NCBI RefSeq assembly: GCF_041276405.1
Contig: NZ_JBGGGT010000002.1
Coordinates: forward strand, 1,525,001 to 1,589,000
Source of the DNA: Microvirga sp. TS319
GTDB lineage: Bacteria > Pseudomonadota > Alphaproteobacteria > Rhizobiales > Beijerinckiaceae
DNA: 64,000 nucleotides
Reading direction: 5' to 3'
Shown here: positions 9,107-16,930 of the stretch, piece by piece
How the letters are laid out: each line of letters begins with the position of its first letter
How positions within the stretch are numbered: the stretch's first letter is position 1
Translations under genes and position numbers: made by a program
Notes under the pieces: generated by a model
Told to the model about the DNA's origin: nothing
Database searches by the model: none
What the model saw: the letters and a program-made list of their open reading frames with translations, nothing else

Positions 9107-11251
9107 ATGGTTGCAAACACTCCAATGCCGGAAGATCCGGATGGCGGCACTACCGGAGGCTCGGGTACGCCCCCGGCCCCCCCAAGTGGAAACCCGGACG
9201 GTGGAAGCACGGACATTGACGTCATAGGGCATGAGCCGGAGGAGCCGCCCTTGAGTGTGGAACCCAGGCCGCCGGGTTCACCGCCCACACCTCCGACGTC
9301 GGGCTCGGACGGAAGCGGTGGAAGAGGCGGAGATGGCAGCGGATATGATGGCCCGGATGGAGGGTCGGATGACGACGTTCCTCCTTGGTTTACAGGGCCG
9401 GATCCTGAAACGATAACTATCGCGGGCCGTGAATTCAACGTATACCACAAGGACGGCGAAACGTATTGCATCCGCAACGAGCCTGGCGAAGACCGAGTAA
9501 TTTACTTGGTGAAGCATGACTCGGAAGGACGCTTTAACGGGCTTGTTGAAGTTTCTCTTGAGGTTTTTCTCGCTCCTATTCCCGATTGGGAGGCTGAACC
9601 TGAACCCGATTCATCCGGGGATAGCGATGCAGGAGGTCCTTCGGGCGGCGGTTCCCAGGATAGCGGCGTTGAAATGATCTTCGTTCCTTGGCCTTACGAG
9701 GGTGTCCCGGATGGTGGCACTCCGTCCGATGGCGGGAGCTCCCCGGGTCAGCCTGACGGCGGGGCGGCAGGTCAGCAGGGAGTCCGGACAGGGCTCGCTT
9801 TTCTGAATTGGGAGGCCCTTCTGGTCGCCATCAACGCGACCATTGGCACTGCGGGAGCTGATCGTCTTGTCGGAAGCCATGCCGCCGATTTGCTGTCCGG
9901 CGGCAACGGCAATGACGTGTTTGTCGGCAGCGCAGGCGGAGACATTATCCTCGGCGGTTCTGGCTTTGACACCCTGGATTATTCGGCGAGCACGAACCCG
10001 TCAGGGATCCATGTCAACTTGGCCCTGGGCAAGGGCTTGCGAGGCGATGCGAATTACGCCCGGATCGCCGACGTCGAGAAGGTGGTCGGCACTAACTTCG
10101 GCGACATTCTCGAGGACGGGCGGACGATCGAGAATTTCAATTACTTGGAGTATCTCCGCCTGAACCCGGACGTGGCCCTCTATATCGCAGCCAACCATCT
10201 CGATCCCAAAAGCTTCGCCTATCAGCACATGCTGGCGTCCGGCGATGCCGAGGGCCGCAAGGGTGGCTGGGACGGGCAGACCGAGGCGCCGGGAGCGGAT
10301 GCGGGCCTCATCGTCGATGTCGCGGGCTATCTGGCGGCCAACCCGGACGTGGCAGCCTACATCGCGGCAAACCATCTCGGCGCCGACTTCGCCATCCAGC
10401 ATCTTTGGGAGACCGGGATCGAGGAAGGCCGCTCCGGCGGGGTCAAGGCGAGCGGCTCGGAGTTCTATGGCGGCGGCGGCAACGACCTGCTGAAGGGCGG
10501 GTATCGCAGCGACATCCTGTATGGCGGGGCCGACAACGACACGCTGGTCGGCGGCGGCGGGCAGGACCTGCTGGTCGGCGACACGGGCCAGGACAAGCTG
10601 AACGGGGAGGACGGCAACGACCGGCTGTATGGCGGGGCGGGCCAGGACACGCTCTGGGGCGGCGCCGGCGACGACAACCTAAGGGGCGGATCGGGCAACG
10701 ATCTCCTCGACGGCGAGGCGGGCAACGACATCGTGTCGGGTGGCGACGGGGGTGACGCCCTGTGGGGCGGCGCGGGCCACGATGTGCTGCGCGGCGATGC
10801 CGGGGCCGATGTGCTCGATGGCGGGGCCGACAACGACACGCTGTCGGGCGGGGCCGACGACGACGCGCTCACGGGCGGGGACGGCCACGACGTGCTGTAC
10901 GGCGAAGCGGGCCGGGACATGCTCTCTGGCGGGCAAGGCGATGACGTGCTGCGTGGCGGTGCGGGCCAGGACACCCTCTATGGCGGGACGGGCAACGACA
11001 CGTTCGTGTTCACCGCGGGGGCGGACGGGACGACGCCGGACCTGATCCTGGACTTCGGGGCCGGGGACCGCGTGCTGATCGAGGGCTCGACTGCGGTGAC
11101 GTTCGCGCGCCAGCAGGTGGTCATCTGGAATGGCGGGATCCCGACGATCGGCTACGATACGAAGGTGATGGTGAGGGGCCAGTTGGCCTTCGACCTGAAG
11201 GGCTACGCCGGCAACCTCGTCTGGAGCGGCGGCTACCTGATCGCCGCCTGA
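9107..11251 (+). CDS. RTX-type calcium-binding protein (first of tandem pair)
   Basis: A 714-aa acidic protein, very probably exported by a type I system. Residues 1-235 are a Pro/Gly/Asp/Ser-rich head with no recognised domain. About 242-295 is a short block of GGxGxDxxx nonapeptides (GGNGNDVFVG). About 300-340 is a linker (IHVNLALGKG, VEKVVGTNFGDILED). About 345-395 and 405-450 are two NPDVA...EGR repeats. About 451-630 is a long run of calcium-binding nonapeptides such as GGAGDDNLRGGSGNDLLDG. About 630-714 is a C-terminal domain starting DTFVFTAG and ending SGGYLIAA. There is no Sec signal peptide, as expected for type I substrates. No secretion apparatus is adjacent. Confidence 0.9.
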   Translation: MVANTPMPEDPDGGTTGGSGTPPAPPSGNPDGGSTDIDVIGHEPEEPPLSVEPRPPGSPPTPPTSGSDGSGGRGGDGSGYDGPDGGSDDDVPPWFTGPDPETITIAGREFNVYHKDGETYCIRNEPGEDRVIYLVKHDSEGRFNGLVEVSLEVFLAPIPDWEAEPEPDSSGDSDAGGPSGGGSQDSGVEMIFVPWPYEGVPDGGTPSDGGSSPGQPDGGAAGQQGVRTGLAFLNWEALLVAINATIGTAGADRLVGSHAADLLSGGNGNDVFVGSAGGDIILGGSGFDTLDYSASTNPSGIHVNLALGKGLRGDANYARIADVEKVVGTNFGDILEDGRTIENFNYLEYLRLNPDVALYIAANHLDPKSFAYQHMLASGDAEGRKGGWDGQTEAPGADAGLIVDVAGYLAANPDVAAYIAANHLGADFAIQHLWETGIEEGRSGGVKASGSEFYGGGGNDLLKGGYRSDILYGGADNDTLVGGGGQDLLVGDTGQDKLNGEDGNDRLYGGAGQDTLWGGAGDDNLRGGSGNDLLDGEAGNDIVSGGDGGDALWGGAGHDVLRGDAGADVLDGGADNDTLSGGADDDALTGGDGHDVLYGEAGRDMLSGGQGDDVLRGGAGQDTLYGGTGNDTFVFTAGADGTTPDLILDFGAGDRVLIEGSTAVTFARQQVVIWNGGIPTIGYDTKVMVRGQLAFDLKGYAGNLVWSGGYLIAA

Positions 11252-11274
11252 GCCTTACCCAAGCTGGTGACGGG

Positions 11275-11299
11275 AAAGGGGCGCATCAGCGCCCCTTTT
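11275..11299 (+). terminator. Rho-independent terminator after first RTX gene
   Basis: A perfect 10-bp stem AAAGGGGCGC/GCGCCCCTTT with loop ATCA is followed by T. It begins 24 bp after the stop. Its stem is identical to that after the second RTX gene. Confidence 0.85.
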
Positions 11300-11317
11300 G
11301 CTTCGAGATCCACGCCC

Positions 11318-11434
11318 ATGAAGCGCAAATCGAGGTTCGAGGATGGCGATCAGGGCGCATCGTTCGAGACCATGCGCCTTCTCACAGATGGTCCCGTGAC
11401 GGCCGTTACAGAGGAAGCGATCTACACCGGGTGA
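11318..11434 (+). CDS. Possible 38-aa small ORF between the RTX genes
   Basis: ATG at 11318 to TGA at 11434 (MKRKSRFEDGDQGASF...EEAIYTG). It has no clear ribosome binding site and lies just after the terminator of the upstream gene. The opening MKRKSRF recalls the start of some IS3-type OrfA proteins, but nothing after it matches, so function and even expression are doubtful. The rest of the 304-bp gap (11435-11555) is AT-rich leader for the second RTX gene, with candidate TTGATT (11487) and TATGAT/TAATAG boxes but no clean promoter spacing. Confidence 0.2.
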   Translation: MKRKSRFEDGDQGASFETMRLLTDGPVTAVTEEAIYTG

Positions 11435-11555
11435 TCAGGAATATGAACCTCAGGCTAGGAGTCAGAGCGCAAGCAGGACAATGCTATTGATTTGTTATGA
11501 TATTACTCGAATAATAGGAATATTCGCTCTCATAGACATTGCGCCGGAGGAAAGA

Positions 11556-13889
11556 ATGGCGACTTCGACTGAAACTTTGCGTGATGCTTTCGATCGCTTG
11601 ATGATGATGGTGACCGGGGGAACATCGGCGCCTGACGGTAGCGGATGGGGTACAGGCGACGACCCTCGCGTAGACCCCGATTGGGAGTACGAGGATGAGG
11701 GAGGCGGAGGGCCAGGGGGTGGCTCCAACTCCGATCCCGAAACAATAAACGGAAAGCTTGTCGTCCAAATTATCAGACCCGCTGTCCCGACCGTTCGAGG
11801 AACTTATTATATTGATTCCGAAGGCCAAATTTATGTAACCGACTACAACGGAAATCTGAAGCTCGTTACAGAAAAGTATGCCGACTTGTTTGATCCGACT
11901 AGCAAGTGGCTGATGCCGATTGCATATGGGGATCGGCTCGGTATGCTGAATGAGAACGGATATATTTACCTAGTCAATCCCGATGGGATGTATGTGCCGA
12001 TCAACAGTCAGGCTCCCATTGATATTGAGTTCATCGAGCAGTTTGATTTTCTGATTCTGGAACTTTCTCCTGGAGGTTATCTCTATGGACATACTCCCAT
12101 TATCAATGGCCATATGATCCACACCCGGATCAGCGATATACCCATCCCACTCGATATTCGCCCTCCTAATTCTGATGGAGGATTCATTGATGAAGAGCAG
12201 TTGCTTAGGGATCTCCCAAGCCCAATCATTTTGAATGGTGATGATGAGGCTTATGTGGACCTCGGCAATGGGAGAAATATCCCCCTTTCGAATGCTGAAT
12301 TCTATGTAACAACCTCCGCGGACGAAGCACAGGATGGTATCCAGCGAGGAGTCTTCGTTATCAGAGATGCGGATGCGTTATACCTGACCTCTACTTCTCG
12401 GGGAACAGCAGGTCGTGACGTGATTGTTGGCGCTGGTGTGATATCCGGTGAAGCAGGCGACGACTCGGTAAAAGGCAGCGTAGACTCCGATATTCTGGGT
12501 GGCGGCGACGGCAACGACGTTCTGAACGGCGGTGCCGGAGGCGACCTTCTCTCCGGCGGGGCCGGCATCGATACGGTGGATTATTCCACGAGCCCGCTCG
12601 GCATCAACGGGGCGGGCATTCACGTCAATCTATCGACCGGCGTGGGTACCAATAGCGATGCCCATGGCGACCGGCTGTTCGACATCGAGAATGTGATCGG
12701 CAGTGCCGGCAACGACTTTATCAAGGTCGGCAACGCCAATCCCGATGACTTCGATGCAGCGGATTATCTCGGAAAGAACCCGGACGTGGCGGCCTGGATA
12801 GCGCACAACCATCTCCCGCCCTCCGAGGCTTACGAGCACTGGAAGCAGGCCGGCCGGTTCGAGGGTCGCGAGGGCGGCTGGCACGGGGCGATGAAGGCAG
12901 TGGGCGCGGATTGGGGCGGGGTGTTCGATGCCGAGAGCTATCTGGCGGCCAATCCGGACGTGGCGAACCACATCATCGACAATGGTCTCGACAACTCCTA
13001 TGCCCTGCAGCACTGGCTGGTCGTGGGCCGCGACGAGGGCCGCGAGGGGGGAGTGGAGGTGTCCGGTTCGATTCTCTCGGGCCGCAGCGGCAGCGACGTG
13101 ATCGTGGGTGGTGTGTACAGCGATGCGTTATACGGCGGCACCGGCGCCGATACGCTCTACGGCCACGATGGCCAGGACGTGCTGCTCGGCGGGGCAGGAA
13201 GTGACAGCCTCGATGGCGGCGCGGGCAACGACCAGGTCTTTGGCGGGCACGGCGACGACACGCTGTCGGGCGGATCCGGCGCGGACAGTGTGATCGGCGG
13301 GGCCGGCAACGATGGGTTGTCGGGCGGCGACGGTCAGGACAGCCTGGAAGGCGGAGCCGGCAATGACGGGCTCAATGGCGGCGATGGCAACGATCTGATG
13401 CGCGGCGATTCCGGCGACGATTATCTCGACGGCGATAACGGCAACGACAGCCTGATCGGCGGGGATGGCAACGACTTTGCCACCGGCTGGTTCGGCAACG
13501 ACGTGCTTAGGGGCGAGGCAGGATCCGATACACTCTACGGCTGGGACGGCGACGACACGCTGCAGGGCGGGTCGGGCCTGGACGTGCTCTATGGTGGGGC
13601 GGGACGGGACACCTTCGTGTTCAACCTGGCCACGGATCGGGACGCGCAGTCCAATCCGGCGGTTCCGGTGGTGCAGGATCGGATCATGGACTTCGGATCG
13701 GGCGACCGCCTGGAGATCGTAGGGGCGAGTTCGGTGACGTTCGCGCGCCAAATGGTGATCACCTGGAGCGGGGTGACCCCGGTGATTACCTACGACACGA
13801 ACGTACTGATCAACGGCTCGTCGCAGATTGTGTTGAAGGGCTTTGGCGGGGATCTCGTCTGTAGCGGCGGCTACCTGATCGCCGCCTGA
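11556..13889 (+). CDS. RTX-type calcium-binding protein (second of tandem pair)
   Basis: A 777-aa protein paralogous to the upstream gene only in its second half. The ATG at 11556 (MATSTETLRDAFDR) is set by GGAGG 5 bp upstream; an in-frame ATG at 11481 lacks this. Residues 1-280 are a unique, less GC-rich head with beta-rich segments (YYIDSEGQIYVTDYNGNLKL) and no recognised family. About 282-340 is a short RTX block, about 341-400 the linker with IHVNLSTGVG, about 403-445 and 455-497 the two NPDVA...EGR repeats, about 503-685 the main GGxGxD block, and 685-777 a C-terminal domain ending SGGYLIAA like its neighbour. Probably type I secreted. Confidence 0.9.
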   Translation: MATSTETLRDAFDRLMMMVTGGTSAPDGSGWGTGDDPRVDPDWEYEDEGGGGPGGGSNSDPETINGKLVVQIIRPAVPTVRGTYYIDSEGQIYVTDYNGNLKLVTEKYADLFDPTSKWLMPIAYGDRLGMLNENGYIYLVNPDGMYVPINSQAPIDIEFIEQFDFLILELSPGGYLYGHTPIINGHMIHTRISDIPIPLDIRPPNSDGGFIDEEQLLRDLPSPIILNGDDEAYVDLGNGRNIPLSNAEFYVTTSADEAQDGIQRGVFVIRDADALYLTSTSRGTAGRDVIVGAGVISGEAGDDSVKGSVDSDILGGGDGNDVLNGGAGGDLLSGGAGIDTVDYSTSPLGINGAGIHVNLSTGVGTNSDAHGDRLFDIENVIGSAGNDFIKVGNANPDDFDAADYLGKNPDVAAWIAHNHLPPSEAYEHWKQAGRFEGREGGWHGAMKAVGADWGGVFDAESYLAANPDVANHIIDNGLDNSYALQHWLVVGRDEGREGGVEVSGSILSGRSGSDVIVGGVYSDALYGGTGADTLYGHDGQDVLLGGAGSDSLDGGAGNDQVFGGHGDDTLSGGSGADSVIGGAGNDGLSGGDGQDSLEGGAGNDGLNGGDGNDLMRGDSGDDYLDGDNGNDSLIGGDGNDFATGWFGNDVLRGEAGSDTLYGWDGDDTLQGGSGLDVLYGGAGRDTFVFNLATDRDAQSNPAVPVVQDRIMDFGSGDRLEIVGASSVTFARQMVITWSGVTPVITYDTNVLINGSSQIVLKGFGGDLVCSGGYLIAA

Positions 13890-13913
13890 GCCTTACCCGA
13901 GTTGGTGATGGGG

Positions 13914-13938
13914 AAAGGGGCGCTGATGCGCCCCTTTT
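13914..13938 (+). terminator. Rho-independent terminator after second RTX gene
   Basis: A perfect 10-bp stem AAAGGGGCGC/GCGCCCCTTT with loop TGAT and a following T. It has the same stem and the same distance from the stop (24 bp) as the terminator at 11275. Confidence 0.85.
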
Positions 13939-14066
13939 CGCATGGATGTGCGGACCCGATCCGTGCCGGCGGTCGCGGCGAGAGGTTGCGCTGGAGACCG
14001 GCCGCCCGAATGCCGGCAGATCGCGCCGCGCAGCCCGAATATGGCCCGCGAGGGCGAGCGGCCCAT

Positions 14067-14096
14067 GGAAAAGGGCCTGACCGAAGTCAGGCCCTT
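14067..14096 (-). terminator. Rho-independent terminator for the small Pro/Ala-rich protein gene
   Basis: Read on the minus strand, AAGGGCCTGA and TCAGGCCCTT form a perfect 10-bp stem around CTTCGG (a stable UUCG-type loop), followed by TT and then CC. It starts 26 bp past the stop at 14123. The 13939-14066 stretch beyond it shows nothing recognisable. Confidence 0.8.
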
Positions 14097-14122
14097 GGGG
14101 CAGCATCTCGCGAAACGCGGGA

Positions 14123-14443
14123 TTACTGCTGCGGGGAAGCCGGAGCGGACGGCGAAGCGGGAGCCGACGGGGCTGCCGGAGCCGGGGAGCTCGGAGCGGC
14201 CGGGGCCGCAGGAGCCGGGGACGTGCCGGTCGACGGCGACGAGCTTTGCGTCTGGGTCGCCGTGCTGCCGGTTGTGCTCGGCTCGTTGCTGCCATCATAG
14301 AAGAGGAATGCGAGCAGGCCGAGGGCAATAACAAGACCGCCAATCACATAAGCAAGAGTATTGGAGCCGCGCGCGCTATTATCGTAGACGTTTGTCTCTC
14401 GATTGTAGACGTTCGGTTCGCGATCCATGGGATCCATAGCCAT
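14123..14443 (-). CDS. Small single-pass membrane protein with Pro/Ala/Ser-rich tail
   Basis: A 106-aa protein starting at the ATG at 14443, chosen for the strong AAGGAGGT site just upstream. Residues 1-28 are polar (MDREPNVYNRETNVYDN), and about 29-49 are one membrane helix (TLAYVIGGLVIALGLLAFLFY). The remaining 57 residues are Ser/Thr then Pro/Ala rich (APAAPAAPSSPAPAAPSAPA), probably a periplasmic, disordered tail. Similar short proteins are widespread in rhizobia without a known role. It has its own terminator and is divergent from gatB. Confidence 0.8.
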   Translation of the reverse strand: MAMDPMDREPNVYNRETNVYDNSARGSNTLAYVIGGLVIALGLLAFLFYDGSNEPSTTGSTATQTQSSSPSTGTSPAPAAPAAPSSPAPAAPSAPASPSAPASPQQ

Positions 14444-14665
14444 TTGTAACCTCCTTGACCGTTTTACCTCCCGTTCAACGCCTGATGTTGGCAGCGGTTT
14501 CATCCGAGCGTGGCATTAATCTTAAATATCTGTGAAAAAAGCCAAATTGATCTTGGGTGTAATGCGACAAATCTGAACGGCTGTTCATCTTGAAAGGGGT
14601 TGACCCGGTTCCGCGTCGCTCTTACTCCGGGCAGGCAAACGCGAGAGATTAGAGGCGCAAGGCTC

Positions 14666-16141
14666 ATGAACGCTCCGGTGAACCCGAAGAAGCTCATCAA
14701 AGGTGCGACAGGCGATTGGGAGATCGTGATCGGCATGGAAATCCATGCCCAGGTGACGAGCCAGGCCAAGCTGTTCTCCGGCGCCTCGACCGCTTTCGGC
14801 GGCGATCCGAACAGCCATGTGTCCCTGGTCGACGCGGCCATGCCCGGCATGCTGCCCGTGATCAACGAGGAATGCGTGCGCCAGGCAATCCGCACCGGCC
14901 TCGGACTCAAGGCCGAGATCAACCTGAAGAGCACCTTCGACCGGAAGAACTATTTCTACCCGGACCTGCCGCAGGGCTACCAGATCAGCCAGTACAAGAG
15001 CCCCATCGTGGGCGAGGGCGAGGTGATCGTGGACGTGCCGGAAACGGGCGAGACGATCACGGTGCGGATCGAGCGCCTGCACCTGGAGCAGGATGCCGGC
15101 AAGTCGATCCACGACCTGCACCCGACCATGAGCTTCGTTGACCTCAACCGCTCGGGCGTGGCGCTCATGGAGATCGTGTCGAAGCCCGATCTGCGCTCGG
15201 CCGACGAGGCGCGCGCCTATGTCACCAAGCTGCGCACGATCCTGCGCTATCTCGGCACCTGCGACGGGGACATGGACAAGGGCAACCTGCGCGCGGACGT
15301 GAACGTCTCCGTGCGCCGTCCGGGCGAGGAGCTGGGCACCCGCTGCGAAATCAAGAACGTCAACTCGATTCGCTTCATCGGCCAGGCCATCGAGTACGAG
15401 GCGCGCCGCCAGATCGCGATCATCGAGGACGGCGGCGTCATCGACCAGGAAACCCGTCTCTACGATCCGGGCAAGGGCGAGACCCGCTCCATGCGCTCCA
15501 AGGAAGAGGCGCACGACTACCGCTATTTCCCCGATCCGGACCTGCTGCCGCTCGAGTTCGACCAGGCCTATGTGGACGATCTCGCCCAGCATCTGCCCGA
15601 ACTGCCGGACGCCAAGAAGGCGCGCTTCATGGGCGATTACGGCCTGTCCGCCTATGACGCGAGCGTGCTCGTGGCCGAGCGCGCCTCCGCCGACTTCTTC
15701 GAGGAGGTCGCCAAGGGACGCGACGGCAAGGCCGCCGCCAACTGGATCATCAACGAGCTGTTCGGCCGCCTGAACAAGGAAGGCAAGGACATCACGGAGA
15801 CTCCGGTCTCCGCGAGCCAGCTCGGCGCCATCATCGAGCTCATCGGCGAGAACGTGATCTCCGGCAAGATCGCCAAGGACCTGTTCGAGATCGTCTTCAC
15901 CGAAGGCGGCGACCCGCGCGACATCGTCGAGAAGCGGGGCATGAAGCAGGTGACCGATACCGGCGCCATCGAGACGGCCATCGACGCCGTCATCGCGGCC
16001 AATCCCGACAAGGTGGAACAGGCCAAGGCCAAGCCCACGCTGCTCGGCTGGTTCGTGGGCCAGGTGATGAAGCAGACCGGCGGCAAGGCCAACCCGCAGG
16101 CCGTCAACGAGATCCTGAAGGCGAAGCTCGGGATCGAGTGA
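14666..16141 (+). CDS. gatB: Asp/Glu-tRNA(Asn/Gln) amidotransferase subunit B
   Basis: A 491-aa GatB, the kinase/transamidase subunit that activates Glu- or Asp-tRNA. The family start is clear ([25 protein letters not shown]). The signature [16 protein letters not shown] is at about residues 166-181 and [13 protein letters not shown] at about 285-297. The YqeY-like tail ends in [26 protein letters not shown]. The ATG at 14666 gives the normal family start; an in-frame extension to 14600 is not supported. The GNAT gene downstream overlaps its stop. Confidence 0.96.
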   Translation: MNAPVNPKKLIKGATGDWEIVIGMEIHAQVTSQAKLFSGASTAFGGDPNSHVSLVDAAMPGMLPVINEECVRQAIRTGLGLKAEINLKSTFDRKNYFYPDLPQGYQISQYKSPIVGEGEVIVDVPETGETITVRIERLHLEQDAGKSIHDLHPTMSFVDLNRSGVALMEIVSKPDLRSADEARAYVTKLRTILRYLGTCDGDMDKGNLRADVNVSVRRPGEELGTRCEIKNVNSIRFIGQAIEYEARRQIAIIEDGGVIDQETRLYDPGKGETRSMRSKEEAHDYRYFPDPDLLPLEFDQAYVDDLAQHLPELPDAKKARFMGDYGLSAYDASVLVAERASADFFEEVAKGRDGKAAANWIINELFGRLNKEGKDITETPVSASQLGAIIELIGENVISGKIAKDLFEIVFTEGGDPRDIVEKRGMKQVTDTGAIETAIDAVIAANPDKVEQAKAKPTLLGWFVGQVMKQTGGKANPQAVNEILKAKLGIE

Positions 16142-16635
16142 TCGTGAGCGGGGCGTTCGAGCAAACCCTGCGCGCCGTCGAAGACCGCGACGCGCAGGAC
16201 CTCTTCGGGCTTCTGGCCCTCTGCTTCGCGGATTATCCCGGCTGCTTCGTCGATCCTCACGACGACCTCAAGGACCTCCGGACGCCGGGATCTTCGCCCC
16301 GGCCCAACGACGGCATTCTGTGGGTGACGGAGGACGAGAGCGGGCGGGTCTGCGCATGCGCCGCCATGGACTTTCCCGAGGCCGGCATCGCTGAGCTGCA
16401 CCGCCTCTACGTGCGCCCCGACCGGCGCGGGAAGGGCCTCGGCTCGTTCCTGGTGCGGGCCGTGGAGCGCCACGCCCGCGAGAAGGGGGCCCGGCGCCTG
16501 GTTCTATGGTCCGACACCCGCTTCACCGATGCTCACCGGCTCTACGGGAAGCTGGGCTATACCAAGACGGGCGCCGTGCGCGATCTCGGCGATATCTCGA
16601 ATTCCTCGGAGTATCACTTCGAGAAGGCGCTGTAA
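16138..16635 (+). CDS. GNAT-family N-acetyltransferase
   Basis: A 165-aa protein with the GNAT acetyl-CoA binding core: [28 protein letters not shown] (about residues 84-111, the R/Q-x-x-G-x-G/A loop). The family end pattern [15 protein letters not shown] follows. The start is probably GTG at 16138, overlapping the gatB TGA; GTG at 16144 is an alternative. The coupling suggests cotranscription with gatB. The acceptor substrate cannot be predicted. Confidence 0.88.
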   Translation: MIVSGAFEQTLRAVEDRDAQDLFGLLALCFADYPGCFVDPHDDLKDLRTPGSSPRPNDGILWVTEDESGRVCACAAMDFPEAGIAELHRLYVRPDRRGKGLGSFLVRAVERHAREKGARRLVLWSDTRFTDAHRLYGKLGYTKTGAVRDLGDISNSSEYHFEKAL

Positions 16636-16767
16636 GGCGGGAAGGCCTTACGAACACTCCGGGTCCATTCGTCATCCTGGTGCCGCGCAGCAGAGCCAGA
16701 GACCTATAGTGGCCCACGGTGCGGAACGAGACGACCGGATATCCCTACGCTCTTCCTCTACAGCGCC

Positions 16768-16864
16768 GGACGTGAAATCGAACTCACGTCCGACACTGTA
16801 AGTCTATGGTCTTGAGCATCTTTTCACGCAAAACCGGTTCCCACTTTTGCGTCCGATGCTCTAG
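16768..16864. repeat. Composite palindromic repeat (GAGCATCGGACGT type), copy 1
   Basis: This 97-bp block has an inner palindrome GGACGTGAAATCGAACTCACGTCC and a second part TTGAGCATCTTTTCACGCAA...CCGATGCTCTAG. It matches position for position, with a few differences, the block at 20461-20557. The final 61 bp (16804-16864) differ from that copy at one base. The rest of the 16636-16930 gap shows no gene. Confidence 0.8.
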
Positions 16865-16930
16865 GTCGTGGTGATGGTTTCCCGCCTGCGCGGTGACGAC
16901 AGAGGCGGAACGACGGCAGGACGTGACCCT

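Noticed and set aside
10459..11000. Glycine-coding DNA repeats in the RTX genes considered as a CRISPR or minisatellite
   Set aside because: The repeats are in frame, diverged and encode the GGxGxD calcium-binding nonapeptides; there are no spacers.
11318..11434. Insertion-sequence remnant suggested by MKRKSRF
   Set aside because: Only the first seven residues recall an IS3 OrfA start. No transposase motif, inverted repeats or second frame are present.
11481..11555. Upstream start for the second RTX protein (MLLICYDITRIIG...)
   Set aside because: No ribosome binding site there. The ATG at 11556 has GGAGG at the right distance, and the extension is AT-rich leader sequence.
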